A stretch of DNA of 48,891 nt from Streptomyces solincola (GTDB lineage: Bacteria; Actinomycetota; Actinomycetes; Streptomycetales; Streptomycetaceae): the NCBI RefSeq assembly GCF_002982015.1, contig NZ_PVLV01000020.1, positions 1 through 48,891 on the forward strand, in the 5' to 3' direction. Both the position numbers and the translations under genes were made by a program. The notes beneath the pieces are model-generated. The model did no database searches. It was not told the origin of the DNA and saw nothing but the letters and a program-made list of their open reading frames with translations. Positions 1 to 8,606 of the stretch are shown here, in pieces (the first letter of the stretch is position 1; each line of letters starts with the position of its first letter).

Positions 1-62
1 GGTTCTGCCGGGAGCCGCCGCGGATCCCACCGCCCCCGCCGCCGGCGGCTCCCGGCAGAACC
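1..62. repeat. Perfect 20-bp inverted repeat at contig edge
   Basis: Bases 1-20 are the exact reverse complement of bases 43-62, separated by 22 bases. The repeat starts at the first base of the sequence. The right arm reads naturally as part of the upstream coding frame, so the left arm may be a fold-back assembly artefact rather than genomic sequence. A real hairpin cannot be excluded. Confidence 0.8.
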
Positions 63-139
63 AGGCCGCCATGCGGAGCGGCGCCGGCGACGCGGACCGG
101 CTCGCGGCCGCCCTGCGAAGGGCCGAAGGCGCCGCCTGA
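2..139 (+). CDS. C-terminal end of an upstream phage tail gene (partial)
   Basis: An open frame enters from the left edge and stops with TGA at 137-139, just before the first complete tail gene. The visible 45 residues are Ala/Arg-rich and end in RAALRRAEGAA-like helical sequence with no recognisable domain. Its place directly before a tape-measure gene is where siphophages usually encode tail assembly chaperones, so that is the likeliest identity, by position only. The first residues may be artefactual because bases 1-20 repeat bases 43-62 in inverted form. Confidence 0.4.
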   Translation, partial: VLPGAAADPTAPAAGGSRQNQAAMRSGAGDADRLAAALRRAEGAA

Positions 140-169
140 CGCACTCGCACACCAAGGAAGCAGGTGCCC

Positions 170-1369
170 ATGTCCCTCGCACGCGCCCTCGGCAGAACAG
201 CCACCTCCCTCAAGGACCTCCAGTCCAAGTCCACCGCCACCGACCGGGCGATCAACGGCCTGCGCTCCAGCGCCACCCGCGGCGAGCAGGGGCTGAAGTC
301 CATCCGGTCCGCCGCGCAGGGCTCCACGCGGGAGCTGAACAACCTCAAGTCCGCCGCCGACCGGGCGGACAAGTCGCTCGCCAAGGCCGGCAAGACCGGC
401 ACCACCAGCGGCAACCAGGTCGGCACCTTCAAGAAGGGCGCCGACAACGCCTCCAAGGGCATGAACGGCCTCAACAAGTCCATGAAGGGCAACATCCTCG
501 CCCGCCTCATGGAGCTGTTCATGCCGCTCATCGAGAGGGTGGTCGACATGGCCACCCGCTCGAAGACGATGCAGAAGGTCCTCAAGACCGCCTTCGACGC
601 GATCAAGAAGGTCATCACCGCCGTCATGAAGGCCGTCGGGCCGATCATGTCCGCGGCCGGCAAACTGATCAAGACGGTCTGGGACGGGATCAAGAAGGCC
701 GTCACCGTCGTCGTCAACGCCGTCTCCGCCGTCGTCTCCAAGACCTTCAACGCCATCAAGAAGGTCATCACCTCGGTGATGAACGGCGTGAAGTCGGTCA
801 TCTCCAGCGTCTGGAACGGCATCAAGAGCATCATCATGCCGGTCGTGAACTGGATCCGGGACGTCGTCCCGCGGGCCTTCAGCGCCGTGAAGGACAAGCT
901 CTCCAGTATCTGGGGCGGACTGAAGGACATCGCCGGCCGTGCCTTCGACAAGATCAAGGGCGCGGTCAAGGGCCCGATCAACGGCGTCATCGGGCTGATC
1001 AACGGGGCCATCGGCAAGCTCAACGGGATCAAGGTGTCGATCCCCGGCTGGGTGCCGTTCGTCGGCGGCAAGACCTTCGGCGTCAGCATCCCGAAGATCC
1101 CGCAGCTCGCCCAGGGCGGTGTCGTCCAGCCCCGGCGCGGCGGCGTGCACGCCATCGTCGCCGAGGCCGGCGAGGCGGAGGCCGTGCTGCCGCTGTCCAA
1201 GCTGGACCGGCTGCTCACCCACACCGCCCGCGCCGCCCGCGCCCGCGCCGTCAACGCCGGGGCCGGCGCGGCGCACGGCTTCCAGATCGAGAACTACTAC
1301 GAGGCGTCCGGCAACGAATTGCAGCAGACCGCCTCGGCGCTGCTGTTCCTGGCGAAGGCACGCGGATGA
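170..1369 (+). CDS. Tape-measure-like phage tail protein 1
   Basis: This encodes 399 aa. ATG at 170 is preferred because AAGGAAG lies 9 bases upstream; an in-frame GTG at 164 is too close to it. The N-terminal third is Ser/Lys/Ala-rich and probably coiled coil. The middle, about residues 105-270, is a run of imperfect amphipathic repeats built around IKKVI, VWNGIKS and similar units, which is typical of tape-measure proteins. The C-terminal part has IPQLAQGGVV and a following EAEAVLPLSKLDRLL segment, a motif seen near the end of many actinophage tape measures. Tape measures set tail length and occupy the tube lumen. At about 400 aa it is short for that role. It overlaps the next gene by ATGA. 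The family assignment is by composition and motif, without a search. Confidence 0.7.
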   Translation: MSLARALGRTATSLKDLQSKSTATDRAINGLRSSATRGEQGLKSIRSAAQGSTRELNNLKSAADRADKSLAKAGKTGTTSGNQVGTFKKGADNASKGMNGLNKSMKGNILARLMELFMPLIERVVDMATRSKTMQKVLKTAFDAIKKVITAVMKAVGPIMSAAGKLIKTVWDGIKKAVTVVVNAVSAVVSKTFNAIKKVITSVMNGVKSVISSVWNGIKSIIMPVVNWIRDVVPRAFSAVKDKLSSIWGGLKDIAGRAFDKIKGAVKGPINGVIGLINGAIGKLNGIKVSIPGWVPFVGGKTFGVSIPKIPQLAQGGVVQPRRGGVHAIVAEAGEAEAVLPLSKLDRLLTHTARAARARAVNAGAGAAHGFQIENYYEASGNELQQTASALLFLAKARG

Positions 1370-2655
1370 GTGCGATGACCGCCCAGGTCAACGCGGTGAT
1401 GGTGCACTACCGGGGACTGCCGGGCGCGCTGAAGGGCTTCCGCGCCCAGACCCAGGGCGCCACCCGCGCCCTGGACCGCTTCCGCTCGGGCCTCGGCCAG
1501 GCGTCCTCCGGGCTCACCCGCCTGACCTCCGGCGCCTCCGCCGCCGCCCAGGTCCAGCAGATCAGGGGCCGGGCGGAGGGCGCCGGCCAGTCCCTCACCC
1601 GCGTCGGCCGCACCGCCGCCACCACCGGGACGCAGCTCAAGGGCGGTGCGGGCAAGACCAAGGGCGCCGCCGCGCCGCTGAAGTCGCTGGCCTCCGGGGC
1701 CGGCGCGTTCGGCAAGGTCGCCGGGCTGCTCGGCAAGGTCACCGCACCCGTCACCCGGATCATGACCGTCCTCGGCGGCGCCCTCACCGCCGCCGCCGTC
1801 GCCATGACCGCCGTCAACGTCGCCATGCGGGCCAACCCGCTCGGCTTCCTCGCCGGGCTGATCGTCCCCGTCCTCGCGGCGATCCTCACCTACGCGATGA
1901 ACACCGAGACCGGCCAGCGGATCATGAAGCAGGTCTTCGACCACGTACTCAAGGTCTTCCAGCAGATCGCGAAGTTCCTCGGGCCGATCGTCACCGGCTA
2001 CGGGACGGTCGTCGGCGGCTACTTCAAGGCCGTGGGCATCGTCATCACCGCCGTGGTCGAGGTCGTCGGGGCCGCCGTCTCCGGCGACTTCGGCAAGGCG
2101 CGCGGCTCGATCTCCAAGGCCACCGACGCGCTCAGCGCCCTCGTGCGCAGGCCGTGGAACGCGTTCAAGACGGTCATCCAGCCGGTCCTGGACTGGCTGA
2201 CCAAGAAGCCGGCCGAGATGTTCGGCCGGGTCAAGGACGCCACCGGTCGCACCATGAACGGCATGGGGGACTTCATGTCCACCGGCCTGCACATGCTCGC
2301 CGGAGTGATCACCGGCCCCGTCAAGGGCCTGATCGCCTTCGCCAACTGGGTCATCGACGGACTCAACAGCCTCAGCGGAGAGTTCCTCGGCAAGAAGTTC
2401 GGCATCAAGCTCGACAAGATCCCGCAGCTCGCCGAGGGCGGCGTCGTCGACCCGGGCCGCGGCGCCTCCGCCGTACGGCCGCTGTCCGCCCTGGACCGGC
2501 TGCGGCCCGCCGAACCCGGCCACCGCGGCTCCCCGGACCGGGCCCCCGCCCCCTCCCCGGACCGCGGCCGGCTGCACACCTACCGCGAGCCGGCCGGCCG
2601 CAGCGCCCTCGCGATCGCCGAGGACCTGCTGTTCCTGCACCGGACCGCGGCCTGA
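1366..2655 (+). CDS. Tape-measure-like phage tail protein 2
   Basis: This 429-aa protein starts at an ATG that overlaps the previous stop (ATGA), so the two are probably translationally coupled. Residues about 10-110 are low-complexity Ala/Gly/Thr sequence. About 115-230 are strongly hydrophobic with at least two likely membrane helices, one around LGFLAGLIVPVLAAILTYA. The C-terminus repeats the signature of its neighbour: IPQLAEGGVVDPGRG followed by RPLSALDRL. Both proteins therefore look like paralogous or split tape-measure proteins. Hydrophobic segments in tape measures are thought to help DNA or particle passage through the membrane. A split single tape measure is the alternative, but each gene has its own start and complete C-terminal motif. 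Confidence 0.65.
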   Translation: MSAMTAQVNAVMVHYRGLPGALKGFRAQTQGATRALDRFRSGLGQASSGLTRLTSGASAAAQVQQIRGRAEGAGQSLTRVGRTAATTGTQLKGGAGKTKGAAAPLKSLASGAGAFGKVAGLLGKVTAPVTRIMTVLGGALTAAAVAMTAVNVAMRANPLGFLAGLIVPVLAAILTYAMNTETGQRIMKQVFDHVLKVFQQIAKFLGPIVTGYGTVVGGYFKAVGIVITAVVEVVGAAVSGDFGKARGSISKATDALSALVRRPWNAFKTVIQPVLDWLTKKPAEMFGRVKDATGRTMNGMGDFMSTGLHMLAGVITGPVKGLIAFANWVIDGLNSLSGEFLGKKFGIKLDKIPQLAEGGVVDPGRGASAVRPLSALDRLRPAEPGHRGSPDRAPAPSPDRGRLHTYREPAGRSALAIAEDLLFLHRTAA

Positions 2656-2830
2656 CGAAGGCCCCCGGAAGGGCCCACCAGGGTCCGAGAAGGCCCCCGG
2701 GACGCCCGGGAGCCCAAGCCCGCAGCCCCAAGCCCGCAGACCGCAGCCCGATCACGGGCCCGGGGCACGCCCACGACCGCAGCCCGAGAGGCCCGGCGCA
2801 CACCTACCGAAAGTGAGGTGACGGCCCGTC

Positions 2831-3778
2831 ATGGCCGAGACCACCATCGCCCCCACGGGCGCCGCCGCCGACGAGCAGTCACCCGGCTCACTGATCACCC
2901 TCGACGGGCAGATCCAGTGGGCCGGGCTGCTGATGGGGCCCGGCACCCCGTACCAGATCGACCGCTCCGGCCTCACCGGCTGGGACGACCTGCCCACCCT
3001 CGACACCGGCGACGTGCCCCGCCCCGACCAGCACGGCTCCTGGCCGGGCGCGGTCTGGGCGCAGCCCCGGCTGGTCGGCGCCACCGTCTGGCTGGTGCCG
3101 CCCACCGCCGGCGACTCGCTCGCCACCACCGCCGCGTTCCGGGCGGCCACCGGGCCGGAGGGCGGCGAGCGCTGGCTCGCGGTGCGGCTGCACGGCGAGA
3201 CGCTGGCGGTACGGGCCCGGGTCAGCCGCCGGGTCGTCCCGCAGGACCGGAGCTACGTCCGGCAGGGCCTGGCCAAGGCCAGCCTTCAGTGGACGGCGAC
3301 CGACCCGCGCCGCTTCGGCCCGGTACTCCGGCAGGGCGGCACCGTCCTGCCGGTCGCCGAGGCGGGCCTGGTCTTCGACGGCGAGGCCGGCAGCGGCCTT
3401 CAGTGGCCGCTGGAGTGGGGCGCCGACGGCGTGTCCGGCGGCTTCACCGCCGTCAACGAGGGCGGCGCGCCCACCCATCCCGTGATCGAGTTCCGCGGCC
3501 CGGTCCGCCAGCCGGCGCTGATCCGGCTCGACGACGGCAGCCGGTTGCAGTACGACCTCGTGCTGGGCGCCGGCGAGGTGCTGACCGTCGACACCGAGTC
3601 CGGGACGGTCGTCCTCAACGGCACCGCCTCGCGGCTCTACACCGCCATGCCGCTGTCGGTGCCGGAGCAGCTCTTCCGGTTGGAGCCCGGCGAGTCGGCT
3701 CTCGCCTTCCGCTCCGACGACACCACCCCCGACCCGCGGGCCTCCGTCACCGTCCGCTGGCGCGACGCCCACTGGTGA
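2831..3778 (+). CDS. Distal tail (Dit)-like siphophage tail protein
   Basis: This encodes 315 aa from ATG 2831, with AGGTG about 10 bases upstream. The N-terminal region (LITLDGQIQWAGLLMG, then a Gly/Asp/Trp-rich stretch with GDVPRPDQHGSWPG) resembles the siphovirus-type distal tail proteins that form the hub ring joining tail tube and tip. The C-terminal half is beta-rich, with no Cys and no membrane segment. The order tape measure, Dit, tail-tip proteins is the canonical siphophage order and supports the call. The 175-base gap upstream has only short C-rich direct repeats (around 2714-2785) and no gene that I can see. Confidence 0.7.
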   Translation: MAETTIAPTGAAADEQSPGSLITLDGQIQWAGLLMGPGTPYQIDRSGLTGWDDLPTLDTGDVPRPDQHGSWPGAVWAQPRLVGATVWLVPPTAGDSLATTAAFRAATGPEGGERWLAVRLHGETLAVRARVSRRVVPQDRSYVRQGLAKASLQWTATDPRRFGPVLRQGGTVLPVAEAGLVFDGEAGSGLQWPLEWGADGVSGGFTAVNEGGAPTHPVIEFRGPVRQPALIRLDDGSRLQYDLVLGAGEVLTVDTESGTVVLNGTASRLYTAMPLSVPEQLFRLEPGESALAFRSDDTTPDPRASVTVRWRDAHW

Positions 3779-3879
3779 CCCGCGGACCGCGGAGGCCCGA
3801 CGAGGCACCCGTGATCTCCCGGCGCGGCCGCTCCCGCCGCCCCTCCCCGTACGCACAGCCCCATTCCCAGGAGGACCAC

Positions 3880-5082
3880 ATGCCCGTGCGCAGCGCATGG
3901 CTGATCAACCGCACCTCGACCGAATCCGGCCAGTCCCGCGCCGACACCCGGCTCGCGCCCACCGGCGCCATGGCCCCGACCGGGGCGCTGACCAGCGCCT
4001 CCGGCGTGCTGCCGGGGTCCAAGGACGGCCGCTACATCATGGACGCGCTGTACGTGTACGGCGACACCGCCGGGATGACGGCGAACGTCGCCCCCGGCCG
4101 CGCGGTGATCCAGGGCTCCGAGGCCGCCGGGGCGTACCCGGTGGTCCTGACCGACTACACGCAGATCACCTTCGACGACGGCAACGCCGCCAACCCGCGC
4201 CAGGACCTGGTGGTGCTGCGGGTGTACGACGCCCAGTTCAACCCGTCGCTGGGGCGCACCGAGGCCGTGCTGGAGATCATCAAGGGCGCGCCGGCGCCCA
4301 ACCCGGAGGTGCCGCTCGTCCCGGAGGGCGCGCTGCCGCTGGCCCGGGTCATGGTGCCGGCCGGCGCGTCGGTGGGCACCGGCGGGCTGAACTGGTCCAC
4401 GGCCGTCTACGACCTGCGGCAGTCCACCGTCGGCGTCGGCGGCATCCTGGCCGAGTCGTGGAACCGTGCGACGGCGGGCGGCTACAGCGGCCAGTACCGG
4501 GACAACGCCACCCAGCTCCAGCGCTGGGACGGCACCCGCTGGGTGTCCTACCCGCGACACCTGGGCGGCATCGCCCCGCAGGGCGCGCTGGCTGCCGGCG
4601 AGTACACCGGCCAGTACCGCGACGAGGGCGGCCGGCTCCAGCGCTGGGACGGCACGGTGTGGCGGCCGGTCGTTCCGGTGTCCGGGTGGGCGTTCAACAA
4701 CGACGGCGGCTACTTCAAGGCGGTGACCTACGGCGAGGCCCTGACGGACACCGCCGTGCCGACCATCTCGGCCCAGTTCACCACCCCGGTGACCGGCGCG
4801 GTGCTGGTCACCGTCGGCTTCCTGGGCAACGCCCAGGCGGACACCGCCTACACGCGCATGTCGGTCAACCTGCGGCTGGGCGGCACCATGGTGCTGGCCG
4901 CCGACGAGCAGCGCTCGGCGACGGTCACCGGCCGGCAGATGACCTCGGTGTCGCACACGTTCCGAGCCACCGGGCTGAAGCCGCACACCGTGTACGACGC
5001 GGTCGGCGCGTACGTCTGCTCGCCCGGCAGCACCAACGCCTGGATCGACAACCGGTTCATCCGCGTCGACCCGCTGGTCTGA
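3880..5082 (+). CDS. Phage tail tip/baseplate protein with WDG repeats
   Basis: This 400-aa protein starts at ATG 3880, five bases after a perfect AGGAGG. The N-terminal ~180 residues (RSAWLINRTSTESGQSRAD, TGALTSASGVLPG) resemble actinophage tail-tip or fibre-attachment domains. Residues about 205-270 contain two copies of a Y-S/T-GQYRD...LQRWDGT-W motif, 38 residues apart, which may be small carbohydrate-binding or trimerisation modules. The C-terminal ~130 residues look like a beta-sandwich. It sits between the Dit-like gene and the tail-tip hub gene. A receptor-contact role is inferred from position and architecture only. Confidence 0.55.
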   Translation: MPVRSAWLINRTSTESGQSRADTRLAPTGAMAPTGALTSASGVLPGSKDGRYIMDALYVYGDTAGMTANVAPGRAVIQGSEAAGAYPVVLTDYTQITFDDGNAANPRQDLVVLRVYDAQFNPSLGRTEAVLEIIKGAPAPNPEVPLVPEGALPLARVMVPAGASVGTGGLNWSTAVYDLRQSTVGVGGILAESWNRATAGGYSGQYRDNATQLQRWDGTRWVSYPRHLGGIAPQGALAAGEYTGQYRDEGGRLQRWDGTVWRPVVPVSGWAFNNDGGYFKAVTYGEALTDTAVPTISAQFTTPVTGAVLVTVGFLGNAQADTAYTRMSVNLRLGGTMVLAADEQRSATVTGRQMTSVSHTFRATGLKPHTVYDAVGAYVCSPGSTNAWIDNRFIRVDPLV

Positions 5083-5093
5083 GGCGGCGGGCG

Positions 5094-6200
5094 ATGAGCA
5101 GGAACATCGTCACGCCCGTCTACCGGGCGCTGTTCTGCGACCTGCGCACCGACAAGGTCCTGGACGTGCTGCCGCTGACGGAGGCGAAGTTCGACGACTT
5201 CATCGGCAAGGCGGGGTCGCTGTCGGCCACCGTGCCGCTGGCCGAGGGCCGGCTGGCCGCGCGGGCCAGGGCCGCGCTCCAGCCGGGCCGGACCGCGGTC
5301 TGGCTGGAGCGGGACGGGGACGTGTGGTGGGGCGGGGTGCTGTGGACCTGCACCCCCGCCTCGGACGAGCAGGGCCGGATGACCGTGCAGTTCCAGGCTG
5401 GGACGTTCGACTCCTACCTGGACCACCGCATCCTCTCCCACGACCTCACCGGGGTGGCGGCCGACCAGTTCGACATCGCCCGCGCCCTGGTCGCCCACAC
5501 CCAGGAACAGCCCGGCGGCGACATCGGGATCACCGCCGGGCCGGAGATGTCCGGGGTGCGGCGGGACTACGCGTACGCCTTCACCGAGCTGGCCCGGGTG
5601 CGGGAGCTGCTGGACAAGCTGGCGCAGCCGGCCGACGGCTTCGAGTGGCGGGTGCAGTGCTACCGCGACCCGCAGGGCCGCCGCGTCAAGCGCCTCCAGC
5701 TCGGGCACCCGACCATCGAGACCGGCCACACCGACCTGGTGCTGGACCATCCGGGCCCGGTGCTCTCCTACAGCCTGCCGACCGACTCGACCGTGCAGGC
5801 CAACGTGTGGGTGGCGCGCGGCGAGTCCGACAACACCGACCAGTCCAAGCCGTCCGCGCCGCTCACGGTGTCCGTGAGCGCCCCGGACGACCTGGCGGGC
5901 GGCTGGCCCCGGCTGGAGCTGACCAGCGACCACAGCGGGGTGAAGGACGAGGCGGCGCTGCGGTCGCTGGCCCAGGCGGAGCTGTCCCGGCAGCACCGGC
6001 CGGAGGTCATCCCGGAGCTGACGATCAGGCTGGACGAGCGGTTCACCCCGGCGCTGCTGGGCGCCCGCGTCCGGTTGCGGCTGCGGGACCTGTGGCACCC
6101 CGAGGGGCTGGACGCCCGCTACCGGGTGGTCGGCATCGCGGTGAACCCGCCGCAGCGCACCAAGCCGGAGACGGCGACGCTCTACCTGGAAGGGGTGTGA
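5094..6200 (+). CDS. Tail-tip hub protein (Gp37-like siphophage tail protein)
   Basis: This encodes 368 aa and starts 11 bases after the previous stop. The N-terminus (VTPVYRALFCDLRTDKVLDVLPLTEAKF...), a region rich in WLERDGDVWWGG-type sequence, and the C-terminal RYRVVGIAVNPP segment are like actinophage tail-associated hub proteins, the Gp37-like family of siphophages. Such proteins cap the tail tube and sometimes carry a peptidase or lysozyme; no catalytic signature is recognisable here. It is immediately followed by a short gene 7 bases downstream. The family name comes from overall resemblance and is not confirmed by a search. Confidence 0.6.
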   Translation: MSRNIVTPVYRALFCDLRTDKVLDVLPLTEAKFDDFIGKAGSLSATVPLAEGRLAARARAALQPGRTAVWLERDGDVWWGGVLWTCTPASDEQGRMTVQFQAGTFDSYLDHRILSHDLTGVAADQFDIARALVAHTQEQPGGDIGITAGPEMSGVRRDYAYAFTELARVRELLDKLAQPADGFEWRVQCYRDPQGRRVKRLQLGHPTIETGHTDLVLDHPGPVLSYSLPTDSTVQANVWVARGESDNTDQSKPSAPLTVSVSAPDDLAGGWPRLELTSDHSGVKDEAALRSLAQAELSRQHRPEVIPELTIRLDERFTPALLGARVRLRLRDLWHPEGLDARYRVVGIAVNPPQRTKPETATLYLEGV

Positions 6201-6207
6201 GGGGCGC

Positions 6208-6924
6208 ATGGCGACCATCCCCACCGACCTGCTGGACCGCATCCGCCTGATGGAGCGGCAGATCCGGGAGCTGATGGGCAGCGCCAACAGCAGTCCGGCG
6301 CTGAACACGATCGACAGCGGCGAGGTCGTCATCGGCGACGGCGGACGGTTGCGGGTGCGCACCGCCGGCGGCGACGACCTGCTGTACCTGGGGAGGGTCG
6401 AGCCGGACCGGGACGCGAACACCCCGCAGCAGGGGCTGGTGGTGCGCCGCGACGACGGCTCCATCGCGCTGAGCGTGTGGACCGACAGCCCCGACCTCCT
6501 CCCCGTCCAGCCCGTGCGGATCTTCGACCGCTTCGGCAACGTGGTGGTCTCCGACGACACCGTCCACCGCGGTCTGGCCCGCCCCTACCTGCCGTACCCG
6601 ACGCCCGAGCCGGTGGACGCGGCCCGCTGGGAGTCCACCGGCGCCACCACGTGGACCACCCTCTACCGGGGCCCGGGCATCGCCCAGCACCCGCGTCTGC
6701 ACGCCCGCGTCGCGGTGGACGGCCCGGCCGGGGCCGAGGTCCGGGTCCTGGTCGACGGCGACCCGATCGGCCCCACCGGCGGCCCCGGCGCCGGCCTGGT
6801 GTTCACCGAGCCGCTGTCCGCCGCGTTCGGCGCCGACGTCGTCTTCGAGATCCAGGCCAAGGTCGCCACGGCCGGCGACACCGTCCGCTGCCGCCCCCTG
6901 GGCCTGTACGGCGTCCAGTCCTGA
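6208..6924 (+). CDS. Hypothetical tail-tip-associated protein
   Basis: This encodes 238 aa; the ATG lies 7 bases after the previous stop, so the genes are co-transcribed. The first ~30 residues (LDRIRLMERQIRELMGS) form a predicted coiled coil, a common trimerisation device of tail fibres. The rest is beta-rich with two blocks: one around DSGEVVIGDGGRLRVRTAGG and a C-terminal one around RLHARVAVDGPAGAEVRVLVDG. There are no Cys clusters or membrane segments. The family is not recognised. Context makes it a minor tail or fibre component, perhaps linking the hub to the downstream collagen-like fibre. Confidence 0.55.
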   Translation: MATIPTDLLDRIRLMERQIRELMGSANSSPALNTIDSGEVVIGDGGRLRVRTAGGDDLLYLGRVEPDRDANTPQQGLVVRRDDGSIALSVWTDSPDLLPVQPVRIFDRFGNVVVSDDTVHRGLARPYLPYPTPEPVDAARWESTGATTWTTLYRGPGIAQHPRLHARVAVDGPAGAEVRVLVDGDPIGPTGGPGAGLVFTEPLSAAFGADVVFEIQAKVATAGDTVRCRPLGLYGVQS

Positions 6925-7059
6925 CCCGGCCGGGACCGCGCCTGCCGGATCGCGCGGCCCGGCTCCCGACCGGCGCCCCCGCGCCCGCCGCCGACGCGCC
7001 GTCGCGCGGCGGGCCGGGGCCGCCGTCCCTTTCTCCCTCACCTCCCCAGGAGGCTCTTC

Positions 7060-8505
7060 GTGCTGCCCTCGTCCATCCCCACCGTGACCGTCACGGCCCG
7101 CTACCTCACGCCCGACGGCAAGCCGATGAGCGGCTCCGTCGAGTTCCGGCCCCCGTCGCTGCTCACCCACTCCGGGGCCGACGTCTTCCTCGGCGGCCCC
7201 ACCCTCGTTCCGCTGGATGCCGAGGGACGCCTGCGGGTGGTGCTGCCGGCGACCGACGCCGAGGGCTTCAACCCGGCCGTGTGGACCTACCAGGTCACCG
7301 AGAAGCTCGCCGGCATCGCCCGCAACCGGGCCTACCAGCTCGCACTGCCCGCCGCCCTGCCGGAGGTCGACCTCGCCGACCTGGCCCCGGCCGACCCGGC
7401 CACCCCGACGTACGTGGCCGTGCCCGGCCCGCCCGGTCCGCGCGGCGACACCGGTCCGGCCGGCCCGCCCGGACCGGTCCGCTCGGTCAACGGCCGCTCC
7501 ACCCCCGACATCACGCTGACCGCCGCCGACCTCGCCGCCATCCCGGTCGCCTCGGCCGGCGCGGTCAACGGCGTCGCCACCCTGGGCGCCAACGGCAAGA
7601 TCCCGGCCGCCCAGCTTCCCGCCACCTCGCAGGCCGTCTCCTCGGTCAACGGCAAGACCGGCGCGGTGGTCCTCACCGCCGCCGACCTCAGCGCCCTCAC
7701 CCCGGCCGCCGGCGACGCCCGCTACCTGGGCATCGACGCCGCCCCGGTCAAGAGCGTCAACGGGCAGAGCGGCGCGGTGCAGTTGCGCGCCGCCGACGTG
7801 TCGGCGGTGGCCGCCGGGGACGCGGTGCTCCTCACCGGCGACCAGACGGTGGCCGGGGCGAAGACCTTCGCGGTGCCGCCCGCCACCACCGCCGACCCGG
7901 CCAACGCCAACCACCTGGTGCGGCGCGGCTACGTCGACACCGTCTCCGCGGCCGGCACCTGGTCGCCCGGGTCCATGGGGTTCGCCGGCTGGGCCTTCGA
8001 CCCGGCCGCCTCGTCGGCCAACAGCGTCCAGTACTGCATGAGCGGCTGGCTGTACCTGATCGGCATCCCGCTGCACGCCCCCACGACCGTCCGCAACATC
8101 GTCTTCTACGTCCCCGGCTACGTCGGCAACACCCTCGGCGCCGCCTCCTTCGCCGGCCTCTACACCGCCGCCGGCGCCAAGGTCGGCACCACCGCCACGC
8201 TGAACACCCTGCTCACCGCCACGGAGGGCAAGACCGCGGTACTGCCGCTGACCGCCACCTACAACGCCGCCCCGGGCAGCTACTGGGTGGCCCTGCTGGT
8301 CAACGGCCCCAACCCGGCGAACACCGGGCCGGCCTTCATGCGCGGCGCCAGCATGGGCCAGTCCCCCGGCGGCAGCGCCCGGATGCCCAACCACTTCATC
8401 CGCCACGGCCGGCTGTCCACCACCGGTATGACCTCGCTGCCCAACTCCTTCCCGCTGGGCAACGTCGTGCCCGACTCCAACGCCATCTGGGCGGCCCTGG
8501 CCTGA
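7060..8505 (+). CDS. Collagen-like tail fibre / receptor-binding protein
   Basis: This encodes 481 aa from GTG 7060, six bases after AGGAGG. The N-terminal ~115 residues are an attachment-type domain (TVTARYLTPDGKPMSGSVEF). A short Gly-Pro-Pro collagen-like stretch follows (PGPPGPRGDTGPAGPPGP, about residues 123-140). Then come three copies of an SVNG...G-V-LTAAD repeat, typical of phage fibre stalks. The C-terminal ~175 residues form a distinct globular domain that is the likely receptor binder. Collagen plus stalk repeats strongly indicate a trimeric fibre. As the gene most exposed to the target, it should be the most variable between strains. Confidence 0.75.
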   Translation: MLPSSIPTVTVTARYLTPDGKPMSGSVEFRPPSLLTHSGADVFLGGPTLVPLDAEGRLRVVLPATDAEGFNPAVWTYQVTEKLAGIARNRAYQLALPAALPEVDLADLAPADPATPTYVAVPGPPGPRGDTGPAGPPGPVRSVNGRSTPDITLTAADLAAIPVASAGAVNGVATLGANGKIPAAQLPATSQAVSSVNGKTGAVVLTAADLSALTPAAGDARYLGIDAAPVKSVNGQSGAVQLRAADVSAVAAGDAVLLTGDQTVAGAKTFAVPPATTADPANANHLVRRGYVDTVSAAGTWSPGSMGFAGWAFDPAASSANSVQYCMSGWLYLIGIPLHAPTTVRNIVFYVPGYVGNTLGAASFAGLYTAAGAKVGTTATLNTLLTATEGKTAVLPLTATYNAAPGSYWVALLVNGPNPANTGPAFMRGASMGQSPGGSARMPNHFIRHGRLSTTGMTSLPNSFPLGNVVPDSNAIWAALA

Positions 8506-8606
8506 GGCCCGCCGCGCCCGGCGTCCCGTCCGACGCCGGCGCCCGCGCCCACGGCTCACCGCACCGACCTCCGGACCGGCGACCCCGTCCGGGAAAGGAA
8601 CCACCC

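Noticed and set aside
3897..6200. 767-aa fused frame over two tail genes
   Set aside because: The first part is out of frame with the 3880-5082 gene and Arg-rich; the real downstream gene starts at ATG 5094.
6043..8604. 853-aa minus-strand open frame over the tail fibre genes
   Set aside because: Gly/Arg/Val-rich shadow. The plus-strand genes have ribosome sites, collagen and stalk motifs.
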